From DATAWZ01 sp036266975 (GTDB lineage: Bacteria > Actinomycetota > Thermoleophilia > Solirubrobacterales > Solirubrobacteraceae): 9,070 nt of DNA. Numbering within the stretch: position 1 is the stretch's first letter; every line of letters starts with the position of its first letter. The stretch is taken from positions 1 through 9,070 of the forward strand of contig DATAWZ010000236.1 of the NCBI GenBank assembly GCA_036266975.1, given 5' to 3'. Shown here piece after piece: positions 1 to 5,200 of this stretch. The translations under genes were made by a program, and so were the position numbers. The notes beneath the pieces are model-generated. The model made no database searches. It was not told the origin of the DNA and worked only from the letters and a program-made list of their open reading frames with translations.

Positions 1-71
1 AACTCCCCCACCAACTCGCGGGCCCGCTCCCCGCCGCCCAGCGCGACCTGCTCCATCTCGGAACGCTCCAC
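1..71 (-). CDS. possible N-terminus of a leftward gene (partial)
   Basis: Read on the minus strand, an open frame begins at GTG 71 or ATG 56 and runs off the left edge. It gives V-E-R-S-E-M-E-Q-V-A-L-G-G-G-E-R-A-R-E and onward to the edge. A GGAG lies about 9 nt before ATG 56, which favours that start. Fewer than 25 codons are visible, so no family can be assigned and a chance frame is possible. If real, the gene is divergent from the FAD-dehydrogenase gene and shares its upstream region. Confidence 0.3.
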   Translation of the reverse strand, partial: MERSEMEQVALGGGERARELVGE

Positions 72-81
72 GCATGCAACA

Positions 82-111
82 TTCCCTGCACCCAGCAGGA
101 ACCCTGCACCC
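82..111. promoter_or_regulatory. imperfect inverted repeat and 10-bp direct repeat, operator-like
   Basis: TTCCCTGC (82-89) and GCAGGAA (95-101) form an inverted repeat with 7-bp arms and one extra C in the left arm, around a 5-nt centre. The 10-mer CCCTGCACCC occurs twice, at 84-93 and 102-111, so successive copies are 18 bp apart. The element sits in the short stretch between the possible leftward gene and the rightward FAD-dehydrogenase gene. A regulator-binding role is inferred from symmetry and position only. Confidence 0.25.
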
Positions 112-198
112 CCTCACGACACCCCCTGAACGACTACAAGCGCACGAGGTTCAGGGCGACCGGGGTGCGTGGGCCGAGAGGCAGGGACATGCGTCGAT

Positions 199-204
199 TA
201 TCGT
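199..204 (+). promoter_or_regulatory. possible -10 element for a leaderless transcript
   Basis: TATCGT fits the actinobacterial TANNNT pattern and ends 7 nt before the GTG at 212, so transcription would start at or next to the start codon. No convincing -35 is seen about 17 bp further up. There is no well-placed Shine-Dalgarno before GTG 212 (the nearest purine-rich run, AGGCAGGGA, is about 24 nt away), which also suits a leaderless mRNA. This is inference from spacing. Confidence 0.3.
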
Positions 205-211
205 CCTCGGC

Positions 212-1861
212 GTGGAGGCCGAGGTCATCATCGTCGGCGCCGGGCTGGCCGGGCTCGTGGCCACGGCCGAGCTCGCCGACGCCGGACGGCGCGTGCTGGT
301 GCTCGATCAGGAGCCCGAGACCTCGCTCGGCGGCCAGGCCTTCTGGTCGCTCGGGGGCCTGTTCCTCGTCGACTCTCCCGAGCAGCGGCGAGCACGCGTG
401 CACGATTCGCTCGAGCTGGCGTGGGCGGACTGGCTGGGCAGCGCCGCCTTCGATCGCCCCGAGGACGAGTGGCCCCGGCGCTGGGCCCGGGCCTACGTGG
501 AGTTCGCCGCCAGCGAGAAGCGTGAGTGGCTCCAGGGCATGGGCGTGCGGGTCATGCCGAGCCCGGGCTGGGCCGAGCGCGGCGGCGGCGCCGGTCACGG
601 CCACGGCAACTCGGTGCCGCGCTTTCACATGGTCTGGGGCACCGGCCCGGGGCTGCTCGAGCCGTTCGTGCGGCGCGTGCGTGACGCCCAGGCGCGCGGG
701 CTGGTCGAGCTGCGTTTTCGTCACCGCGTGGACGCGCTCGAGAGCAGCGAGGGCTCGGTCACCGGGGTGAGCGGCTCGCTGCTCGCGCCCAGCGCCGTCA
801 CCCGCGGACAGGCAAGCTCACGCGAGATCGTCGGCGAGTTCTCGGCGCCGGCGGGCGCGGTCGTCATCACCAGCGGCGGGATCGGGCACAACTTCGAGCT
901 GGTACGCCGGCTGTGGCCGGCGCGGCTCGGGCCCGCGCCGAAGGAGATGGTGGCGGGCGTCCCCGCCCACGTCGACGGGCGCATGCTCGAGATCGCCGAG
1001 CGCGCCGGCGCGAGCTGGATCGGGCGCGATCGCATGTGGCACTACACCGAGGGGGTGCGCAACTGGGACCCGATCTGGGCCGGGCACGGGATCCGCATCA
1101 TCCCGGCGCCCTCCTCGCTGTGGCTGGATGCGCTCGGGCGGCGTCTGCCCCCGCCGTTGTACCCCGGCTTCGACACGCTCGCCACGCTCGCGCACATCGG
1201 CACCACCGGCCACGAGCACACGTGGTTCGTCCTGAACCGGCGCATCATCTCGCGCGAGTTCGCGCTGTCGGGATCCGAGCAGAACCCCGACATCACCTCC
1301 CGCAGCGTCCCACGCACGCTCTTCGAGCGCGTGCTGCCGCGTCCGCCCGGGCCGATCCGCCGCTTCATGGAGCACGGCGCGGACTTCGTCGTCGAGCGCG
1401 AGCTGCCCGACCTCGTGCGGCGGATGAACGCGCTCACCGACGAGCCGCTGCTCGACCTCGCGCAGGTCCAGCGCACGATCGTGCAGCGCGACGGCCAGCT
1501 CGAGAACCCGTACGGCAAGGACCTGCAGATCACCGCCATCCGCGCCGCTCGGCGCTACACGCCCGATCGCCTGGCCCGCATCGCCGCGCCGCACCGGATC
1601 CTCGACCCGTCCGCCGGCCCGCTGATCGCGGTCAAGCTGCACATCCTCACCCGCAAGACCCTCGGCGGCCTGGAGTGCGATCTGGAGGGACGCGTGCTCG
1701 CGCCCGGCGGCGCGCCGATCCCCGGGCTGTACGCCGCCGGCGAGGTCGCCGGCTTCGGCGGCGGGGGGATGCACGGCTACAACGCGCTGGAGGGCACCTT
1801 CCTCGGCGGCTGCCTGTTCTCCGGGCGCACCGCCGGCCGGGCGATCGCCGCGCGCGCCTGA
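212..1861 (+). CDS. FAD-binding dehydrogenase (KstD/fumarate reductase superfamily)
   Basis: Predicted flavoprotein oxidoreductase of about 549 residues, resembling the uncharacterised actinobacterial FAD-binding dehydrogenases (FAD_binding_2 fold) related to 3-ketosteroid-delta-1-dehydrogenase and fumarate reductase. The N-terminal Rossmann motif V-I-I-V-G-A-G-L-A-G-L is at residues 5-15. It is followed by strand 2 ending V-L-V-L-D-Q-E and the family signature L-G-G-Q-A-F-W-S-L-G-G at about 39-49. The C-terminal FAD-binding segment (about 505-549) carries G-L-Y-A-A-G-E-V-A-G-F, a Gly-rich loop, H-G-Y-N-A-L-E-G and G-R-T-A-G. There is no signal peptide or membrane segment, so it should be cytosolic. 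The frame is open back to ATG 74, but those 46 extra residues look non-coding; GTG 212 places the Rossmann strand at the N-terminus as usual. Fold and cofactor are clear. The substrate is unknown, and steroid dehydrogenation should not be assumed. Confidence 0.88.
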   Translation: MEAEVIIVGAGLAGLVATAELADAGRRVLVLDQEPETSLGGQAFWSLGGLFLVDSPEQRRARVHDSLELAWADWLGSAAFDRPEDEWPRRWARAYVEFAASEKREWLQGMGVRVMPSPGWAERGGGAGHGHGNSVPRFHMVWGTGPGLLEPFVRRVRDAQARGLVELRFRHRVDALESSEGSVTGVSGSLLAPSAVTRGQASSREIVGEFSAPAGAVVITSGGIGHNFELVRRLWPARLGPAPKEMVAGVPAHVDGRMLEIAERAGASWIGRDRMWHYTEGVRNWDPIWAGHGIRIIPAPSSLWLDALGRRLPPPLYPGFDTLATLAHIGTTGHEHTWFVLNRRIISREFALSGSEQNPDITSRSVPRTLFERVLPRPPGPIRRFMEHGADFVVERELPDLVRRMNALTDEPLLDLAQVQRTIVQRDGQLENPYGKDLQITAIRAARRYTPDRLARIAAPHRILDPSAGPLIAVKLHILTRKTLGGLECDLEGRVLAPGGAPIPGLYAAGEVAGFGGGGMHGYNALEGTFLGGCLFSGRTAGRAIAARA

Positions 1862-1907
1862 ACGACTGTTCGCCGGCGGGCGGCCGCTCTGGCGATCGCT
1901 GCGCGCG
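1841..1907 (+). repeat. imperfect 16-bp direct repeat at the gene end
   Basis: A 16-bp stretch at 1841-1856, inside the last codons of the FAD-dehydrogenase gene, recurs at 1892-1907 beyond the stop with one mismatch (GCGATCGCCGCGCGCG against GCGATCGCTGCGCGCG). A similar CGCCGGC-rich run precedes both copies. It may be a small old duplication of the gene's 3' end, or chance in GC-rich DNA. Confidence 0.35.
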
Positions 1908-2325
1908 GCTGGTGGCGACGTTGGGATTGCGCGAAAGGGCACGCGTCAGGCAACCTCCGACCTTCTGTGTGAGGTCTGGGCCTGACTGAGGGGCTTGTGC
2001 TGTAGCTGTGACCAGCACACGCCTCGGCGTTCGCAGAGCACGTGCTCATAGCCGGGCCAGCGATCGGAGATGACGATCCCCGAGAAGAGGAGTCGATCAG
2101 CGCATCGGACGCTTCGCGGCTAGCGCGCTGTGTGGTCGTCAGGATCGATGCCGCGCCGGTGGTCATCGTCCACGGCGCGCGCGAGGCCCGGCGGTCCGCA
2201 ACCGGTTTCCTCCACGTGCAGCCCGAGCACCCAGCCGTCTAACCGCTCGTGCAACGAGCAGAGCTCTCGGACGCCTGTACTCGCTCCGCGCTCCGGCAGT
2301 TTCGAGCGCTACCGACCGTAGTCAC
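1862..2325. other. gene-poor stretch, no recognisable gene
   Basis: No reading frame here resembles a known protein. Base composition looks less extremely GC-rich than in the flanking genes. The best frame is on the plus strand, from about 2009 to a stop at 2240-2242 (ATA/GTG-type starts near 2042). It encodes about 66-77 residues including A-A-P-V-V-I-V-H-G-A-R-E-A-R-R, and no family is recognised. The stretch lies directly before the ATPase relic and may be decayed DNA from the same lost locus. No Walker A (GxxGxGK[ST]) coding sequence was seen on the plus strand between 1980 and 2340. Confidence 0.5.
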
Positions 2326-2717
2326 GGCGCCGTACCGGTGTTCGACGAGGCCGACGCGGTGTTCGGCAAGCGGACCGAGGCCGACCACTCGAGCGACCGG
2401 TACGCCAACCTCGAGACGGCCTACCTGCTCCAGAGGATCGAGCGGTACGACGGTGTCGTGGTGCTTGCGATGAACCTGCGCCGAAACATGGACGACGCAT
2501 TCATCCGCCACTCGCCGCCGAAGCGGGAGCGTCGATCGACACGGCGAGCACGATCGATGCCGTCGCACTGGAATACGCCAAGCTTGGGCGACTCATTCTC
2601 GAAGTCGACTTCGGCCGTCTCTACTCGTTCGTCGCGCCTGGAGGGGAGGAAGCCGCGCGCGCGGCCGAGGGCAACGGCGGTGGCTTCAGCCACCAACGGG
2701 ACACGAGCACACCGTAG
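2326..2717 (+). pseudogene. AAA+ ATPase relic, contractile-injection-system type
   Basis: Frame 1 (2326 to about 2510) encodes a typical AAA+ Walker B stretch, V-F-D-E-A-D-A-V-F-G-K-R-T-E. This continues through D-R-Y-A-N-L-E-T-A-Y-L-L-Q-R-I-E-R-Y and the sensor-1 region V-V-L-A-M-N-L-R-R-N-M-D-D-A-F-I-R. The reading then moves to frame 3 at about 2503-2523. There it gives L-A-A-E-A-G-A-S-I-D and A-L-E-Y-A-K-L-G-R-L-I-L-E-V-D-F-G, which resembles the extreme C-terminal lid of the same ATPases, and stops at TAG 2715-2717. The intervening small domain, normally of the order of 70-90 residues, is absent, as are the N-terminal half and Walker A. ATPases of this type commonly accompany extracellular contractile injection systems and phage-tail-like clusters. 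No other gene of such a cluster is visible, so this is read as a dead remnant. A single open frame continues from 2338 to 2841, but beyond about 2510 it is out of phase with the homologous part. Confidence 0.75.
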
Positions 2718-2755
2718 CCCGGCAGGATTCTGCGTCCGACGCGCTGCGCGCGCCG

Positions 2756-3856
2756 TCAGCGCGAACGTGCCGCCGCGGTCAGGCCCAGCTTCTGCAGCTC
2801 GGGCACGACCTTGGTCCCCAGCAGCGAGAGGCTGTCGTTGACCTTGTCGAAGGGCATGCCGGCGTAGGACACCGACAGCGAGCTCTGGAACTCCCCGACG
2901 ACGTCCATGCGCGCGCGCATCTTCTCGACGATCTGCTCGGGGGTGCCCCAGATCTGGGACCTGACGAAGTTGGCGGCCGCTGTCTCCATGCCCGCCTCGC
3001 GGATCATGTCCGCGCCGCGCTGGTAGGCCTGGTAGCCCTTGGTCTCGCGCCAGTGGGTGCCGGCGAAGTCGTAGTGCTTGATCACGCTCAGGAAGTAGCG
3101 CCCGATGTACTCGTGCGCCATCCGCTCGGCCTCCGCGGCGTCCTCGTGGCAGTAGGTGAAGTCGGTGAGCAACGGCGGCGGCGGCTCACCGAGCTCCGGG
3201 TGCTTCTCGCGGAAGCGCTCGCGCCAGCGCTCGATCATCTCCAGGTGCTCGTCGATCGGTCGCTGGATGAAGCTCATCATCGTCGCGCCGAGGTCGCCGG
3301 CGGCCTCGACCGAGTCAGGCGACATCGCGACGCAGAACAGGCGGGCGCGGAAGCTGCGCTCGGGGTTGGGCGCCGGGCGGATCTCCACCCGCGGCTGCGG
3401 GAAGCGCGGGCCGTCGCTCTCGGCGATGCCGGTGTCGAGCGTGCGCAGGAGCAGGTCGGCCGCCTCGTCGAACACCTCGCGCGAGGCGTTCATGTCCGCC
3501 CGGAACCCCTCGTACTCCATCTTGGCCAGGCCGCGGCCGAGCCCGAGGATCAGCCGCCCGTCGCACAGGTGGTCGAGCAGCGCGACCTTCTCGGCCACGC
3601 GCAGCGGATCCCACCAGGGCACGATCACCGCGCCGGTGCCGAGCTTGATCCGGCTCGTGCGCCCGGCGAAGTAGGACATCACCTGCATGTTGTCCGGGCA
3701 CATCGAGTAGTCGTCGAAGTGGTGCTCGGCGCTCCACAGCGAGTCGAAGCCCAGCTCCTCGGCCCGCAGCCCCAGCTTGATCTCCTCGCGGTACATCTCC
3801 TCGTCGCTGAGATCCTCGTGCCAGTTCTGCCACACCAGAAGCAGTCCGACGTGCAC
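2756..3856 (-). CDS. LLM-class flavin-dependent oxidoreductase (luciferase-like monooxygenase)
   Basis: A 366-residue protein of the bacterial luciferase-like TIM-barrel family, which typically uses reduced FMN (or F420) to oxidise organic substrates with O2. Visible family features are an N-terminal beta strand H-V-G-L-L-L, W-S-A-E-H-H-F at 41-47, G-T-G-A-V-I-V-P at 73-80, and D-G-R-L-I-L-G-L-G-R-G at 99-109, the usual phosphate-binding-side turn. Near the C-terminus, I-W-G-T-P-E-Q-I-V-E-K-M is the common 'G-T-P-E' segment. The start is GTG 3856, supported by AAAGGAG (minus strand, 3868-3862) five nt upstream. No export signal is seen, so it is cytosolic. It lies downstream of the hydrolase gene in the same direction, but an intrinsic terminator separates them, and there is little room for a separate promoter. 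FMN and F420 use cannot be told apart here, and the substrate is unknown. Confidence 0.9.
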   Translation of the reverse strand: MHVGLLLVWQNWHEDLSDEEMYREEIKLGLRAEELGFDSLWSAEHHFDDYSMCPDNMQVMSYFAGRTSRIKLGTGAVIVPWWDPLRVAEKVALLDHLCDGRLILGLGRGLAKMEYEGFRADMNASREVFDEAADLLLRTLDTGIAESDGPRFPQPRVEIRPAPNPERSFRARLFCVAMSPDSVEAAGDLGATMMSFIQRPIDEHLEMIERWRERFREKHPELGEPPPPLLTDFTYCHEDAAEAERMAHEYIGRYFLSVIKHYDFAGTHWRETKGYQAYQRGADMIREAGMETAAANFVRSQIWGTPEQIVEKMRARMDVVGEFQSSLSVSYAGMPFDKVNDSLSLLGTKVVPELQKLGLTAAARSR

Positions 3857-3861
3857 AGGCG

Positions 3862-3868
3862 CTCCTTT
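3862..3868 (-). promoter_or_regulatory. ribosome binding site fixing the GTG start at 3856
   Basis: On the minus strand AAAGGAG is followed by five nucleotides and then GTG. It is a strong Shine-Dalgarno match at good spacing and decides the start of the luciferase-like oxidoreductase. It lies only nine nucleotides beyond the terminator U-tract. Confidence 0.75.
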
Positions 3869-3876
3869 GTTGGGGG

Positions 3877-3915
3877 AAAAAGGCGCGCGGGAGCGGCCCT
3901 CCGGCCGCTCCCGCG
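3877..3915 (-). terminator. intrinsic terminator/attenuator after the hydrolase gene
   Basis: A perfect 13-bp GC-rich stem (3886-3898 paired with 3903-3915) closes on the 4-nt loop CTCC. In the minus-strand direction the stem is followed after four nucleotides by five T (3881-3877). It begins about ten nucleotides past the hydrolase stop codon and ends just before the Shine-Dalgarno of the next gene. It should terminate most hydrolase transcripts; read-through would supply the downstream oxidoreductase. Confidence 0.8.
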
Positions 3916-3925
3916 GACGCGTCGG

Positions 3926-4852
3926 TCAGGCGGGCGCGCCGGCTCCGGTGTGCTGGCCCACGAACGCGCCGATCTTCGCGATCGACTCGCGCGCCTCGGG
4001 CAGGAACGCCGCGAAGCACGGCCATACGTGGTACATCCCCTCGCCGACCTCGAGCTTGGCGTCCACGCCGGCGGCCGAGGCCTGCTCGACCAGGCGGACG
4101 GCGTCGTCGTGCAGGACCTCCTCGGTGCCCACGAACACCAGCATCGGCGGCAGGCCGGAGAAGTCGCCGTAGTGCGGCGAGGCGTGCGGGTGCGTGGCGT
4201 GCTCGCCGGGGGCGTACAGGCCGCCGAGCATCGCGAGCATCTCGCGCGAGACGACCGGGTCGAGTTCGGCGTTGGCGTCGACCGAGGCACCGGTGCCGGG
4301 GATGTCGGTCCACGGCGAGAGCGGCACGCCGGCGGCCGGCAGCGGCGACCCGGCGTCCTTGAGGGCGAGCAGCGTGGCCACGGTCAGCCCGCCGCCGGCG
4401 GAGTCGCCGGCGATCACGATCTGCGACGGGGAGACGCCCTGGTCGAGCAGCGCCCGGTAGACCGCGGTCGCGTCCTGCACCGCCGCCGGGAAGGGGTGCT
4501 CGGGAGCGAGCCGGTAGTCGACGAGCAGCACGCGCGCGTCGGCCGCCCGCGAGAGGTGAGCGCCGAAGGACTTGTAGCCCGGGGCCGAGCCGATCACGTA
4601 GCCGCCGCCGTGCGCGTAGAGGACCGTGCGGTCGCTGCCGGCACCGTCGGCCTGGACCTCGACGACCGGCACGCCGCCGATCGTGGTGTCGGTGTAGGTC
4701 GCGTCGGTCGGGACCTCGAGCTGGGCACACAGCGCCTCGTAGCCGTCGCGGAAGTCCTGGATGGTCGGCTGGCTGCCGTCCTCCTTCGGAGCGAGCGAGG
4801 CCACCAGCCCCTCCCACATCGCGCGTGCCTGAGCGTTCTCACTGCTGGGCAT
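3926..4852 (-). CDS. alpha/beta hydrolase fold-3 esterase (hormone-sensitive-lipase family)
   Basis: A 308-residue esterase/lipase of the HSL (family IV, abhydrolase_3) group, expected to hydrolyse carboxyl esters. The oxyanion-hole motif H-G-G-G is at 81-84 (Y-A-H-G-G-G-Y-V-I-G-S). The following V-D-Y-R-L-A-P-E-H-P-F-P at 111-122 is diagnostic of the family. The nucleophile elbow G-D-S-A-G-G is at 149-154, with Ser151. The acid is probably Glu245 in G-T-E-E-V-L-H-D-D, at the position of the usual Asp in DPLxD; the base is His275 in G-M-Y-H-V-W. Length is normal. ATG 4852 is preceded by AAGGGAGA (minus strand, 4864-4857). No signal peptide is seen, so the enzyme is cytosolic, consistent with handling an ester already taken up. 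It is divergent from the acyl-CoA ligase operon and transcribed before the luciferase-like gene, from which a terminator separates it. Confidence 0.93.
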   Translation of the reverse strand: MPSSENAQARAMWEGLVASLAPKEDGSQPTIQDFRDGYEALCAQLEVPTDATYTDTTIGGVPVVEVQADGAGSDRTVLYAHGGGYVIGSAPGYKSFGAHLSRAADARVLLVDYRLAPEHPFPAAVQDATAVYRALLDQGVSPSQIVIAGDSAGGGLTVATLLALKDAGSPLPAAGVPLSPWTDIPGTGASVDANAELDPVVSREMLAMLGGLYAPGEHATHPHASPHYGDFSGLPPMLVFVGTEEVLHDDAVRLVEQASAAGVDAKLEVGEGMYHVWPCFAAFLPEARESIAKIGAFVGQHTGAGAPA

Positions 4853-5125
4853 GTCGTCTCCCTTCGGGCATCAGTCGAATTGACGTCACGTGTGAGGCGG
4901 CGACGGGCGCACGTCTGGACGCGGCAACATGGACCTCTCGGTCACCTCCACACCAGGGACCGTACCTGTGGATGGCCGCTCGGGGAGTGCCCCGATCTGC
5001 ACGTGCGTCACCTCTCCTCGTTGCCAACCAGAGCGTAGGCGACGACCTCGCGGGCGCTGGCGCACACCGCCGGGAGCCTTGTGCGTCCCGACAAGCCGTG
5101 CCACCGTCCCGTACCGGACCCGGCA

Positions 5126-5154
5126 TTGCCCGCTCGCGCACGCGAGCGTACGAT
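5126..5154 (+). promoter_or_regulatory. predicted promoter of the acyl-CoA ligase operon
   Basis: TTGCCC (5126-5131) and TACGAT (5149-5154) resemble housekeeping sigma -35 and -10 boxes, with exactly 17 bp between them. Transcription would start near 5161, about 40 nt before ATG 5201. The spacer is almost entirely an inverted repeat, which suggests repression by a dimeric regulator. Confidence 0.55.
5131..5148. promoter_or_regulatory. perfect 8-2-8 inverted repeat, likely repressor operator
   Basis: CGCTCGCG and CGCGAGCG are exact inverted copies separated by CA. The 18-bp element fills the gap between the predicted -35 and -10 hexamers, the classical position for a repressor that blocks RNA polymerase. 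A TetR-family regulator would be typical of acyl-CoA and lipid catabolism operons, but no regulator gene is in the window. It could also act as a short hairpin or be chance in CG-rich DNA. Confidence 0.5.
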
Positions 5155-5167
5155 CGCCTCGGCCCTG

Positions 5168-5187
5168 CCCCGCAGAACCCCGCAGAA
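5168..5187 (+). repeat. 10-bp tandem duplication in the leader
   Basis: CCCCGCAGAA occurs twice without a gap (5168-5177, 5178-5187), immediately before the AGGAG ribosome binding site (5189-5193) of the acyl-CoA ligase. It lies in the predicted 5' untranslated leader. Slippage duplication or a regulatory element are both possible. Confidence 0.6.
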
Positions 5188-5200
5188 CAGGAGCGCACCG

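Larger units (their letters stand above)
4853..5200. other. divergent intergenic regulatory region
   Basis: About 350 bp separate the leftward hydrolase from the rightward acyl-CoA ligase. The right part holds a promoter with an internal palindrome and a duplicated 10-mer in the leader. The left part holds TGACGTCA overlapping CACGTG (4881-4892) and a small hairpin TCGGGG/CCCCGA (4980-4985/4990-4995). No convincing promoter for the hydrolase was identified on the minus strand. Open frames crossing the region show no family resemblance and have no good ribosome binding site. Confidence 0.6.

Noticed and set aside
74..211. N-terminal 46-codon extension of the FAD-dehydrogenase from ATG 74
   Set aside because: It has no ribosome binding site, an atypical residue composition, and places a Rossmann strand unusually far from the N-terminus.
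1841..1899. GCGATCGC octamers resembling the cyanobacterial HIP1 repeat
   Set aside because: There are only a few copies (also near 7342), explained by GC-rich coding bias, and nothing else suggests a cyanobacterium.
2338..2841. A 167-codon intact-looking open frame over the ATPase relic
   Set aside because: Only its first 55-60 codons match the AAA+ family. The rest is out of phase with the homologous C-terminus and overlaps the end of the luciferase-like gene, so it is not a functional protein.
4881..4892. TGACGTCA overlapping CACGTG, resembling eukaryotic CRE and E-box sites
   Set aside because: These are short palindromes expected by chance in such sequence, and the named factors do not exist in bacteria. 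It is listed only as part of the intergenic description.
4980..4995. Small hairpin TCGGGG-AGTG-CCCCGA in the divergent region
   Set aside because: The 6-bp stem has no T-tract and no clear relation to a promoter or gene end, so it is too weak for a separate feature.
3053..5038. A 661-codon plus-strand open frame opposite the hydrolase and luciferase-like genes
   Set aside because: It is antisense to two genes with clear family motifs, is rich in Arg, His, Val and Gly as expected for a GC-rich shadow frame, and shows no domain.
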